Assembly: GCF_003731635.1 (NCBI RefSeq)
Contig: NZ_RCUA01000021.1
Location: 97,004-161,003 of the forward strand
From: Marisediminitalea oceani
GTDB taxonomy: Bacteria; Pseudomonadota; Gammaproteobacteria; Enterobacterales; Alteromonadaceae
Reading direction: 5' to 3'
DNA: 64,000 nt
A program made the position numbers and the translations under genes. Positions 1 to 8,458 of this stretch are shown in pieces. The notes beneath the pieces are model-generated. The model had not been told where the DNA came from. It was given only the letters and a program-made list of their open reading frames with translations, and ran no database searches. Numbering within the stretch: the stretch's first letter is position 1; every line of letters starts with the position of its first letter.

Positions 1-198
1 TGTATTCAGCGCGAATGGCTCGATGGTGTTGAGCATATCGGCGTTACTGCTGGTGCGTCAGCACCTGAGATACTGGTTAAACGGGTCATCCAGCGTTTAC
101 TCGACTGGGGAGCTGTGAAAGCCAGTGAACGAAGCGGTCGAGAAGAGAGCATTGAGTTTGCCGTTCCCAAAGAACTGCGGGTTAAACAGGTAAGTTAA
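1..198 (+). CDS. ispH: 4-hydroxy-3-methylbut-2-enyl diphosphate reductase, C-terminal part
   Basis: The frame is open from base 1 to a TAA stop at 196-198 and encodes the last 65 residues of a protein whose start lies left of the window. The GASAPEILV segment and the ending [10 protein letters not shown] match the C terminus of IspH, the iron-sulfur enzyme of the last step of the MEP isoprenoid pathway. The catalytic cysteines are outside the window. IspH lies next to a minor-pilin cluster in Pseudomonas as well, which supports both calls. Dxs and IspA of the same pathway are encoded further along. Confidence 0.9.
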   Translation, partial: CIQREWLDGVEHIGVTAGASAPEILVKRVIQRLLDWGAVKASERSGREESIEFAVPKELRVKQVS

Positions 199-215
199 AA
201 CAACTCCTTTTCTTA

Positions 216-244
216 TGCTCGCAGCAGCATCTTGTCTGCGAGCA
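216..244. terminator. Hairpin between convergent ispH and pilE-like genes
   Basis: Perfect 9-bp inverted repeat (216-224 TGCTCGCAG, 236-244 CTGCGAGCA) with an 11-base loop, lying between the ispH stop and the 3' end of the minus-strand pilin gene. It has no strong T run on either side, so it is only a candidate terminator, possibly serving both genes. Confidence 0.45.
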
Positions 245-261
245 ATTCCCCTTAAACCGTG

Positions 262-648
262 TTACCAGCAATTCGCTGGTGTGCGATTCATTGATTCGTC
301 GAGTGTCAGGGTTGTGCAACCCGTATCATTAGTCTGACTTCCTTTCGCCGTGGCGGTAAGCGTAAACGTGGTGGCACTAACGTTACTTACACTGAAAGTG
401 TAAAAATCCGAAGCCGGAATTCCGATATCCGCTGCAGCGCCGTAGGTAATGTTTTGCAGCCTGTAGTTTTCCTGGCTCATATGCATTTGCATCAGTGCTG
501 TCTGAGCATCTCCCCGTCTGGATTCCCTTACCTGCCCCTGATACGCCGGCACAGCAATCGCAGCCAGAATACCCATTATCACAACGGCAATCATCAGCTC
601 TATTAGTGTAAAACCTTTCACATTTTTTATTGCTTGCATTGTGCTCAT
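262..648 (-). CDS. pilE: Type IV pilus minor pilin, PilE-like
   Basis: 128 residues with a class III prepilin leader: a short basic N terminus, then G/FTLIELMIAVVIMGILAAIAVPAY, giving Phe1 and Glu5 of the mature pilin. A C-terminal cysteine pair (in DTGC and at the PANCW end) is typical of PilE-type minor pilins. The leader would be cut by PilD and the hydrophobic helix would pack into the pilus core. A second Met three codons downstream could also be the start. It is convergent with ispH and divergent from the fimT-like gene at 797. In Pseudomonas the pilE minor pilin also lies next to ispH, which supports the name. Confidence 0.8.
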   Translation of the reverse strand: MSTMQAIKNVKGFTLIELMIAVVIMGILAAIAVPAYQGQVRESRRGDAQTALMQMHMSQENYRLQNITYGAAADIGIPASDFYTFSVSNVSATTFTLTATAKGSQTNDTGCTTLTLDESMNRTPANCW

Positions 649-796
649 ATACCCATTAATTGAATCAAATACCCTGCGACATACCTTTCAGGTCTAAAAT
701 AACATGAGTCAGAAGGCGCTGAGTTCGGATTGTTATGCTATTAGTTTACTCAATAATCTGAAAAGTAACGTTATAAATTTTATTAAAAGGTATGTT

Positions 797-1330
797 ATGT
801 ATTCACCGAGGTACCAACAAGGGTTGTCACTGATAGAAGTGTTAATCGTTGTCGCCATTATAAGTGTAGTACTAACGGTTACGGCGCCTTCCGTTGTTTC
901 TGTACAAAAGCAAATGGCGGTAAAAGGCGCTGTTGAGAATACTTATTTCCTTCTGCAACTGGCTAAAAGCAGCGCCATCAGGCAAAGCTCCGATATGCTG
1001 GTTGATGCCGATGTCACGTCGACAAAATGGTGTGTTGGGGTAACTGATACCGCCAACTGTGATTGTGCTGTGGTCAATAGCTGTACGGTAGATGGCCGTG
1101 AGCAGGTCGTCAGATCAGCAGACTTTAAACAAATCGTGATGCAGAATCTTACTTTCGATGCCAATAACCAGGTGGTGTTTGATGGCGTGCGTGGCATGGC
1201 TCCTCAGGGAGCCGCGTTGGTGGAGTTTAGCGATGAAGCTAACCATAGCGTCAGAATGAATATTGCTGCCACCGGGCGTGTTTCGATGTGCAATGTGAAA
1301 GGTGATATTGGGAGTTATCCGGCGTGTTAA
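797..1330 (+). CDS. fimT: GspH/FimT-type minor pilin (copy 1)
   Basis: 177 residues from ATG 797. I preferred this start over an ATG at 704 because AAAAGG lies about six bases upstream and it gives a normal short leader (MYSPRYQQG/LSLIEVL, Glu5 present). The body is of the GspH/FimT fold and carries the signature WC-x-G-x-TD, CDC, VVNSCTV at about residues 78-98, with four cysteines there that could form disulfides. First gene of a four-gene plus-strand unit whose members overlap (fimT-pilW-pilX-pilV-like). It is paralogous to the inverted gene at 5149-5670. Confidence 0.8.
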   Translation: MYSPRYQQGLSLIEVLIVVAIISVVLTVTAPSVVSVQKQMAVKGAVENTYFLLQLAKSSAIRQSSDMLVDADVTSTKWCVGVTDTANCDCAVVNSCTVDGREQVVRSADFKQIVMQNLTFDANNQVVFDGVRGMAPQGAALVEFSDEANHSVRMNIAATGRVSMCNVKGDIGSYPAC

Positions 1331-1953
1331 ACGGTAAGCGACAGTCTGGCTATACCTTAATTGAAATCATGATTGCCATGGTGCTGGCTATCGGCTCGTT
1401 GGCGGCGGTGTCGTCGCTGGTGGGTTACGGTATTGGCGTTAACGGCAACCTCATCAACAGCGCCCGGCTGAATGAAGAGCTGGGCAACGTTTACTCTCTG
1501 GTGATTAGTGATTTAAGACGGACCGGGTATTCTGGCAGTACCGTGGCAATGGTAACCGATCCGGAAGCTAATCCGTCGCCATTTAACAGTTCTATTTCGG
1601 TGAGCGAATTTCCAGGGGAAGCCGCAAACAGCTGTATTGTGTTTGCTTATGACAGTAACGACAACGGCGTACTGGATAACGCAGCACCGGATGAAAATTT
1701 TGGTTATCGCCTGCGCGACGGCACAGTTGAGATAAGGCGCAATGGCGCTGCATGCATCGACACGGGCTGGGAGGATTTAACCGACACCGATGTGATTGAT
1801 GTAACGACCTTAAGCTTTACGATTAATCAGGTGGTGGATAATGGCATTACCACCACATCAATCACGGTTGTGCTGAATGGCGAACTGGCAAGCAATGACA
1901 GTTTTTCCCGGGAGTACCGAACGGTATTGGTAGTGAGAAATTATGATAGCTAA
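1324..1953 (+). CDS. pilW: Type IV pilus minor pilin, PilW-like
   Basis: 209 residues from a GTG start at 1324, which overlaps the preceding stop codon by seven bases (translational coupling). Prepilin leader MLNGKRQSG/YTLIEIMIAMVLAIG with Glu5. PilW-family features include the SARLNEELG and VISDLRRTGYSG segments after the N-terminal helix. An acidic loop at residues 110-118 (D-S-N-D-N-G-V-L-D) resembles a calcium-binding EF-hand-like loop. PilW forms the initiation or tip complex with PilX and PilV in the Pseudomonas system; that role is inferred here. Confidence 0.8.
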   Translation: MLNGKRQSGYTLIEIMIAMVLAIGSLAAVSSLVGYGIGVNGNLINSARLNEELGNVYSLVISDLRRTGYSGSTVAMVTDPEANPSPFNSSISVSEFPGEAANSCIVFAYDSNDNGVLDNAAPDENFGYRLRDGTVEIRRNGAACIDTGWEDLTDTDVIDVTTLSFTINQVVDNGITTTSITVVLNGELASNDSFSREYRTVLVVRNYDS

Positions 1954-3067
1954 ACGTCTTCAACCACACAAACAACGAGGCGCCGTTATTCTTACAGCGG
2001 TTATTCTGCTGCTTACGCTTGCTACGCTGGTAACACTTTATACCGGCCGGGTTAAGTCCTTCGAAAATCAAATTACGCTGAATACGCAAAACCGCGCAGT
2101 TGCCTTTAATACGGCCGAAGCTGGCCTGATGAAAGCGCTGGGCGTACTAAGCGAGAATCCACGCTGGGATGGCGCTCAGTTTACCGAAAACTTGCCAGGG
2201 CTGGGCAGCTATACCGTCGGGGGCGTGTGGCAGGTGATCACTCGTGAGTCCACTACCATGCGATTAATTACCCTGCAATCAAACGGCACCTCACCAGATG
2301 GTTTGTCTACCGTCGCAGTGCAGGAGCAGGCGCTGCTATATTCGGTTATCGCTAACCCGCCTGATGTGCCATTGATTGTTGCCGGTGGTCTGGATGTGGG
2401 AGGTAACTTTGAAGTGGTGGCCAACCCTAATGGTGGCGGTGAGGGGGTGCCTTTGTCTATCTGGACCGATCTGGATGTGGATATGAATAATGGTAGTGGC
2501 ACTACCTGTGGCCTGCAAGAGTTTACTAATGGCAGTTGCAGTAGCGATCCTTATTCTGAAAAAGGATTCCAGGATCTCGATATCCTCGATAATGATCCCG
2601 ACTTTCCGGATGACCTGCTGGAATATATTTTTAACGTACCGGAAACTGAATGGGCCTCATTACGTGCCGATGCCGATCAGCTGTTAAACAGTTGTGCAAC
2701 GCTGGGAGCAGCGTCGATGGGCCTGATATGGGTAGATGGTACCTGTCACATTAACTCCGGCACTATAGTGGGTAGCTCAGCGGACCCGGTTATCTTAATA
2801 GTTACCGATGGCGATCTGACCATGAACGGTGGCGCCCAGATCAATGGCATGGTGTTCTCATTTCGTAAACCCACCACAGTAGCGGATTTTGAAATAAATA
2901 TGATTGGTGGTGCCCGGGTTAATGGCGTGGTGGCATCCAATCATCCCGTTGGTCATGCCAACGGGACGTATAATTCGGTTTATGACACGGATGTGCTGGA
3001 CCAGTTACAACAACATGACGCCTTTCAGCGCGTCGCCAGGGTCCCCGGCAGTTGGCGGGACTTTTAG
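1943..3067 (+). CDS. pilX: Type IV pilus minor pilin, PilX-like
   Basis: 374 residues, overlapping pilW by 11 bases. The N terminus has the PilX pattern RGAVILTAVILLLTLATLV followed by NRAVAFNTAEAGL, a common PilX N-domain motif. As in PilX/GspK families the position equivalent to Glu5 is not Glu. GspK-type proteins cap the filament tip, which explains this loss. The protein is about twice as long as Pseudomonas PilX and has a C-terminal region with repeated glycine/asparagine-rich beta-like segments. It overlaps the 5' region of the next gene. Confidence 0.75.
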   Translation: MIAKRLQPHKQRGAVILTAVILLLTLATLVTLYTGRVKSFENQITLNTQNRAVAFNTAEAGLMKALGVLSENPRWDGAQFTENLPGLGSYTVGGVWQVITRESTTMRLITLQSNGTSPDGLSTVAVQEQALLYSVIANPPDVPLIVAGGLDVGGNFEVVANPNGGGEGVPLSIWTDLDVDMNNGSGTTCGLQEFTNGSCSSDPYSEKGFQDLDILDNDPDFPDDLLEYIFNVPETEWASLRADADQLLNSCATLGAASMGLIWVDGTCHINSGTIVGSSADPVILIVTDGDLTMNGGAQINGMVFSFRKPTTVADFEINMIGGARVNGVVASNHPVGHANGTYNSVYDTDVLDQLQQHDAFQRVARVPGSWRDF

Positions 3068-3075
3068 GAGGTCGT

Positions 3076-5136
3076 ATGCATACGCGTGGTTTTTCTCTTA
3101 TTGAAGTAATGATCGCATCACTGATTATCATGCTGGGCGTGACAGGGTTTGTAACCCTGCAGTCTGCTTATATGCGCAGCGATGCTGATACCAACTTGCG
3201 CCAGGTGGCTCTGCAACTGGCTCAGGAGAAATTTGACGATCTCCGCCAGTTCGAAGTCGTAGAAACAACTGCAGGCGTAAGCGCCTACAATGACATTGCC
3301 AACAATGCCGGCGGCGCTATTGCCTCGGGGCCGGTGGATGTCACTATTGGCTCTGACGGTAAATCTTACCAGTTTGTTCGCAGCTGGACGGTGGCCGACC
3401 AGTATTTTGTTGATACATCAGGCGATGGCGTAGAAGATACCTGGATGGACGCGGCAACACTTGGCGCGCTCGGTTTGGGAGTGCCTGTTACGCCGGCGCA
3501 AAAACAGGTCACAGTGACGGTTGGCTGGGCTGATATTGATGGCAATAACCTGACCGTTGCAATGGATGGCAACTTTGCGCCAGTGACTGCCGGGCGCAGT
3601 TTTCAGGCTTCCAATGAAACCGATAATGCCAAGGTTCAACCTGAAGTCGCCTATACACCGGGACTTGCCCCGGATGTTATTTCTTACGACCTTGGCAACA
3701 ATGAAAGCATTGAGACCAGTAAGCCGGTTCCGGATATTTCTAACAAAGGCGCCAATAATGTGGTGCAGTTTGAAACCATTCGCTACGAGAGTAATGCCCA
3801 AATCAGTGAAAAGCTCGAACAAGAGGATTTTCTATCCGTTAACTGTAGTTGCAAACTGGCCGGAACAGGCACAGGTTATACGCCGGCTATGACCGTGCTT
3901 GATGGCGGTGAAATGGTGGTTGAGCGCGGCTCTAAAGTGACCAAAGATGTTGGCGTAGTAGCCGATAGTAAACAGCCGGCTCTCTGTGATGTCTGCTGTC
4001 GGGATCATCACGATACATCCAGTATGGTCAGCAATGAAAATTATTACCGTGCTGAAGGCGGGCTGCCGCATAAACATTATAGCTATCAGGGGGGCGGTTC
4101 ATTTACTCTGGCCAGCAGTGTGGGTGATGTATACAACGAAGCCTGCCGCTTTAAACGTATCGACGGGTTTTACGAACTTTATCCCGATTGGCAACTCATC
4201 GATATCATTGAGTTTGAAAGTACTTACCTCAATACCACTACTGCGCTGGATGGCTACCGCGCCTATACGGAAGGCGTTATTGCCAGTGAAATTAACGGCA
4301 GTTTACCGCCGTCTAAACCTATCGATCGCGATATAAAGGTTCCTGCAGGGGGCTATCAGCTGATTGCCCGGGGGATTTACCTTGACCGAATGACTACCTC
4401 GCATCTGAATGCCGTAAAAGCCAAACTAGCTGCCAATGACCCAGACTGGAAAGCGATTGTGCCGTTCTATGACGTTAATCTGACTTTGTTATCTGGTTGG
4501 CAGTCGGATAATGCGCCGATCGCAACCGTCACCAATGAGCCCGTACAGACAGTTATTGATCCGGCAAATAATTATTACGGAACATACAGTCGCGGCCGGG
4601 CTGAAGCGTTAAGTGATGGTATTGCGAATATTGCCGTTTCGGCTTATGCAAATAATGCTGGCATTACCGGAACTGACCCGGTTTCTCCCGCTGAGTACTC
4701 GGCTCAGCTAACTGATAACTCACTGCAGGTTGAAGTAAATAGTAAAGCCAGTACGGAGAAATTCTTTGGTCTTATCGGTAACATTAGTTGTTTGATTACC
4801 CAGGCAGGGGTAACTAAAAGCTGTGAAACCAATAATAGTAAAAAAGCCGAATATGTTGACCTGAGTTCTATTGTTATGACGATTACGCCAGACAGGTTCG
4901 TGTGCCCAATTACGGTTCCGAAGGGCAACTCAACACCGTTCTTCAGTTGTGCAAATGTTTCTGAAAACTGGGTCGGTACCATTCAGTTTCAGATCTCTAA
5001 ACCCGGGTATAGTGTGAGCTATAAAATGCAACAGCCGGATGGCAGTGTGATTAATACCAACACTATCAACCTGACTACAGGTTTGGATGCAACCTCGAAC
5101 CAGGAGTACAACCTGATCATTGAGTTATTTGATTAA
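3076..5136 (+). CDS. PilV-like prepilin with a very large Cys/His-rich C-terminal extension
   Basis: 686 residues from ATG 3076, chosen because AGGAGGT lies at 3066-3072 and the leader MHTRG/FSLIEVMIASLIIMLGVTGFVTLQ is a textbook prepilin with Glu5. The first ~180 residues look like PilV. The remaining ~500 residues have no domain I recognise. They hold a cysteine/histidine cluster (C257-S-C259, C304-D-V-C307-C308-R-D-H311-H312-D, H332-K-H334) and further cysteines near the C terminus. An EF-hand-like acidic loop lies at 113-121. Normal PilV is below 200 residues, so this is an enlarged minor pilin, possibly the pilus-tip adhesin. That role is inferred from its size, the operon position and the absence of pilY1. 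Confidence 0.7.
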   Translation: MHTRGFSLIEVMIASLIIMLGVTGFVTLQSAYMRSDADTNLRQVALQLAQEKFDDLRQFEVVETTAGVSAYNDIANNAGGAIASGPVDVTIGSDGKSYQFVRSWTVADQYFVDTSGDGVEDTWMDAATLGALGLGVPVTPAQKQVTVTVGWADIDGNNLTVAMDGNFAPVTAGRSFQASNETDNAKVQPEVAYTPGLAPDVISYDLGNNESIETSKPVPDISNKGANNVVQFETIRYESNAQISEKLEQEDFLSVNCSCKLAGTGTGYTPAMTVLDGGEMVVERGSKVTKDVGVVADSKQPALCDVCCRDHHDTSSMVSNENYYRAEGGLPHKHYSYQGGGSFTLASSVGDVYNEACRFKRIDGFYELYPDWQLIDIIEFESTYLNTTTALDGYRAYTEGVIASEINGSLPPSKPIDRDIKVPAGGYQLIARGIYLDRMTTSHLNAVKAKLAANDPDWKAIVPFYDVNLTLLSGWQSDNAPIATVTNEPVQTVIDPANNYYGTYSRGRAEALSDGIANIAVSAYANNAGITGTDPVSPAEYSAQLTDNSLQVEVNSKASTEKFFGLIGNISCLITQAGVTKSCETNNSKKAEYVDLSSIVMTITPDRFVCPITVPKGNSTPFFSCANVSENWVGTIQFQISKPGYSVSYKMQQPDGSVINTNTINLTTGLDATSNQEYNLIIELFD

Positions 5137-5148
5137 CAGCGGCCCCGC

Positions 5149-5670
5149 TCAGCACATCTTGTACGGATGTACTGGCTGGGTGAGGGCACAGATCCTGACC
5201 CGGCCGGTGTTGCTGACAATCACTTTGTAGGACTCAAGAGTATTAGTGAGTGTAAGAGCGCCGGCATAGCCCTGAGCAAGACCGCGGGGCGCAGCAAAGC
5301 GTGACTGATTATTGTGGGTAAAGCTAGAGCCAGACAATAAAGCAAAACGATACTGCTGATAGGAAATGACCTTTTCCACGCCTTCAACCGTGCAGCTGTT
5401 TACGACCTGGCAGTCACAGTCAGGCTGATCGGTAATGCCCATACACCACTGATTGCCGGTAACCATATCCACAACTACTGTTTGCTGGCGGGTAACCGCG
5501 AGGCTGCGCGCCCCCTGCATCTGAAAATAAACCGACTGAATAGCCCCTTTTAATTCAATATTTTTAATCATATTGCCAAAGCCATGTAGCCCCTGACTGG
5601 CAATAATGGCGATGATCGCAACCACTATCAGCAATTGCGAAAGTGAAAAACCTCGAACCTTTACCCTCAT
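5149..5670 (-). CDS. GspH/FimT-type minor pilin (copy 2, lacks Glu5)
   Basis: 173 residues with leader MRVKVRG/FSLSQLLIVVAIIAII. The residue at mature position 5 is Gln, not the nearly invariant Glu. The body shares the WC-x-G-x-TD, CDC, VVNSCTV-x-G signature (residues about 75-96) with the fimT-like gene at 797-1330, so the two are paralogues. It is convergent with the large PilV-like gene with only 12 bases between the stops. Loss of Glu5 is usual for tip-capping pseudopilins (GspK), so it may sit at a filament end, or N-methylation and assembly may be altered. Both are inference. Confidence 0.75.
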   Translation of the reverse strand: MRVKVRGFSLSQLLIVVAIIAIIASQGLHGFGNMIKNIELKGAIQSVYFQMQGARSLAVTRQQTVVVDMVTGNQWCMGITDQPDCDCQVVNSCTVEGVEKVISYQQYRFALLSGSSFTHNNQSRFAAPRGLAQGYAGALTLTNTLESYKVIVSNTGRVRICALTQPVHPYKMC

Positions 5671-5881
5671 TGTTCAATCCTTTACATTACCGGTCTGAAA
5701 AATCAGTGTAGCGGGTGAGTCACTCCGCATAAGCTGGCCATAAGCATGTAATTTGACAGATTTTTTCTGCGTTTGGTCGAAGGTTATTCTCTCCTATACC
5801 TGATACACCGCGCAGCTAACCATAAACATCAGAAATACGCTTCTCAATTGGGTAACATGGAGTATTAAGCAGGAGGCATGA

Positions 5882-6439
5882 ATGAGTAAGGCGCAGCGAA
5901 CGCATTACAGTTTGGGCAAGGAAACCGGAGTCGGCATGGTCGAAATTCTGGTGAGTCTGTTTGTGCTTACCATTGGCTTGCTGGGCGTGGCATCCCTGCA
6001 GTTTACCGGCACTTTTAACAACGTCCTGGCTGCCAGTCGCAGCCAGGCTGAACTGGTTGCCCGTTATGTCTCTGAACAGTTGGTCAGTGCAGCACAACCT
6101 GCTCAGGCTGATCTGATGGGCTTTGCCTCGGCAATGGAGCGCCACTATGCTACTACATTCAGTTATGCCGGCGCCGCCTCTGGTGGCAGTGATACCGGAG
6201 CACCAGCTGTGTTTGCAGCGCATTCGCCCTCTACCGAGCCAGCCGGTAAGAAAAAGTACACCCTGACTATTCATGCAGTCAGTGCTGATGGCAGTAGCTA
6301 TGAGTTACGGGCAGTACCGGTTAGTGGCAGTCCGCAGGCGGGGGATGGGACTTTATATTACTTTAGTGATGGGCGCAAAGCCTGGGATCAGAACAGTGAT
6401 GGCAGTATTGGCGGCAGCGAATATTGCTGGTCCTGTTAA
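5882..6439 (+). CDS. pilV: Type IV pilus minor pilin PilV
   Basis: 185 residues, of the usual PilV length. ATG 5882 follows AGGAGG at 5871-5876. Leader ends KETG/VGMVEILVSLFVLTIGLLGVASLQ, with Glu5, and the GLLGVASLQ stretch is a PilV hallmark. Residues 169-180 (D-Q-N-S-D-G-S-I-G-G-S-E) fit an EF-hand calcium loop, followed by a Cys-rich end (YCWSC). It stands alone on the plus strand between two minus-strand fimT/gspH-like genes and is convergent with the next gene at a six-base gap. Confidence 0.8.
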   Translation: MSKAQRTHYSLGKETGVGMVEILVSLFVLTIGLLGVASLQFTGTFNNVLAASRSQAELVARYVSEQLVSAAQPAQADLMGFASAMERHYATTFSYAGAASGGSDTGAPAVFAAHSPSTEPAGKKKYTLTIHAVSADGSSYELRAVPVSGSPQAGDGTLYYFSDGRKAWDQNSDGSIGGSEYCWSC

Positions 6440-6445
6440 GCGGGT

Positions 6446-7003
6446 TTAACTGCAGGATAACGCAGCGCCGGCGTGGTTTTCATTAACGCCGTCGTCATCC
6501 GAGTCCTGAGCGATGGCAATTTTACCGTAGCCATTGATAATCAGGCCAACCGCTTTATCGGCTTTACTGGTGTCATCGCAAATCGTGAACGTTGTGGTGA
6601 CATTAGCGCCGCCTCTGACGTCAAACACAAGTGCTTTGGACGTAGCGTCAATCTTAACGCTGCCATGCAGCTTTTCGGTGGAGCTCAGCAGGGTTTCGTT
6701 GGTGTCCCGTTCACCGTCGCCGTCCACGTCATAAAAAGCCATACTTGGGTAAGTCCAGTTGCTGATACAGTTCGTATAATCCTGTGAAGGGCATACTACA
6801 ACTTCGGTTTGTTCTTCCATGGCTTTAAAGCGGGCGAGGCGGGTCAGTGCGCTTAGTTCATTGATTTCTTTGGTCAGTATAGAATGGTTAATGAATCCAC
6901 GGGCGCCAGGCACAACCACGCCGGCAATGATACTTAGCACGGCAACGGTTATCATGAGTTCGATCAGCGTATAGCCTGAGTGGCGCATAGAAAACATCTT
7001 CAT
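6446..7003 (-). CDS. GspH/FimT-type minor pilin (copy 3)
   Basis: 185 residues with leader MKMFSMRHSG/YTLIELMITVAVLSIIAGVVVPG (Glu5 present). An internal Met at residue 6 is an alternative start. The body fits GspH/FimT (LTRLARFKAMEEQTEVVVCPS). Residues 92-103 (D-V-D-G-D-G-E-R-D-T-N-E) are an almost ideal EF-hand-like loop, and a second acidic D-S-D-D-D-G segment lies at 167-172. It is more distant from the two other FimT-like proteins here than they are from each other. Confidence 0.75.
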   Translation of the reverse strand: MKMFSMRHSGYTLIELMITVAVLSIIAGVVVPGARGFINHSILTKEINELSALTRLARFKAMEEQTEVVVCPSQDYTNCISNWTYPSMAFYDVDGDGERDTNETLLSSTEKLHGSVKIDATSKALVFDVRGGANVTTTFTICDDTSKADKAVGLIINGYGKIAIAQDSDDDGVNENHAGAALSCS

Positions 7004-7134
7004 ACTGTTGATTCTGCGAATAGTTTATCGTACAACCGGGGGAATTGTTTATGAAATTAAACACCTTGGTATTGGTTAACCGACTAACTGTCTGCAGCGC
7101 TTCAGTTGGCTGAACGGATAGTGCGTAATGCCTG

Positions 7135-7164
7135 CTGACAACATGGCGTCTTTTAACGTAGACT
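7135..7164 (+). promoter_or_regulatory. Candidate sigma-70 promoter for nadE-glnB
   Basis: CTGACA at 7135-7140 and TAGACT at 7159-7164 with an 18-base spacer, 33 bases before the nadE ATG. Each box matches the consensus imperfectly, so this is a candidate only. Confidence 0.35.
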
Positions 7165-7197
7165 GTAAACAAGTTATAGAGAACTCTGGATTATCTA

Positions 7198-8031
7198 ATG
7201 GATAAACAAGCGGTTATTGAGGAAATGAAAGTACTGCCAACAATTGATGTGGCGTACGAAGTTACCCGACGGGTTGGATTTATTAAGCAACAGCTCAAGC
7301 AGTCGGGCATGAATGCCCTGGTGCTAGGCATCAGCGGCGGCATAGACTCCTGTACTCTGGGGCGACTGGCTCAGCTGGCTATCGATGAGCTCAATCAGGA
7401 ACATCATGAAAAGTACCAGTTTGTAGCGGTACGTTTGCCCTATAATGTTCAGGCTGACGAAGAAGATGCCCAGGCGTCGATCGATTTTATTAAACCGACT
7501 CAGTCAATCGCTGTTAACGTGCAGCCCGGAGCAGATGCTATCCACCAGGAAACCTGTTCGGCATTAACCGCGGCGGGTTTGTTACCAGCCGATGAGAGCA
7601 AACAGGACTTTGTCAAAGGTAATGTTAAAGCCCGTACCCGTATGGTCATTCAGTATGAAATTGCTGGTATGGTTGATGGCCTGGTGCTGGGTACCGACCA
7701 TTCTGCTGAAAATATTACCGGCTTTTATACCAAGTACGGTGATGGAGCCTGTGATTTAGCCCCGCTGTTTGGCTTAAGTAAACGGCAGGTTCGGCAGGTC
7801 GCTGAGCATCTGGGCGCACCGGCAAAAATTATTCATAAGGCGCCAACCGCCGATCTGGAAACCCTGTCGCCACAGAAAGCCGACGAGCAGGCATTAGGGC
7901 TGACTTACGACCAGATTGATGATTTTCTCGAAAATAAACCGGTTGCAGCGGAAGTATCTGAAAAGTTACTGTATATTTATAAACGTACACAACATAAACG
8001 TGTACCCATTCCTACTATTTACGATGAGTAA
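7198..8031 (+). CDS. nadE: NH3-dependent NAD(+) synthetase
   Basis: 277 residues, the size of the ammonia-dependent class without a glutaminase (CN hydrolase) domain. The ATP-pyrophosphatase P-loop SGGIDS lies at residues 46-51, and [36 protein letters not shown] is the conserved NadE core. It adenylylates nicotinic acid adenine dinucleotide and amidates it with ammonia to give NAD in the cytoplasm. The glnB gene follows six bases after the stop, so they are very probably co-transcribed. NadB, the first enzyme of de novo NAD synthesis, is encoded at 11764-13446. Confidence 0.95.
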   Translation: MDKQAVIEEMKVLPTIDVAYEVTRRVGFIKQQLKQSGMNALVLGISGGIDSCTLGRLAQLAIDELNQEHHEKYQFVAVRLPYNVQADEEDAQASIDFIKPTQSIAVNVQPGADAIHQETCSALTAAGLLPADESKQDFVKGNVKARTRMVIQYEIAGMVDGLVLGTDHSAENITGFYTKYGDGACDLAPLFGLSKRQVRQVAEHLGAPAKIIHKAPTADLETLSPQKADEQALGLTYDQIDDFLENKPVAAEVSEKLLYIYKRTQHKRVPIPTIYDE

Positions 8032-8376
<345 letters not shown>

Positions 8377-8400
8377 TCCCGCGCGGTTAATTATCAACAA

Positions 8401-8428
8401 AAAAAGGAGTGCTATAGCACTCCTTTTT
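8401..8428. terminator. Bidirectional rho-independent terminator between glnB and slyD
   Basis: A perfect 28-base palindrome with an A5 start, a GGAGTGC/GCACTCC stem and a T5 end. It lies between the convergent glnB and slyD genes and has a U tract on both strands. Confidence 0.9.
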
Positions 8429-8458
8429 GCTTTATCCCTTTCAGGCTATGGGCGATGC

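Noticed and set aside
5816..6274. Minus-strand open frame of 152 codons overlapping pilV
   Set aside because: Antisense to a complete pilV with a clear leader and Shine-Dalgarno sequence. The protein looks random.
8401..8428. 28-base palindrome as a regulator operator
   Set aside because: The A5 and T5 ends and its place between two convergent genes fit a bidirectional terminator better.
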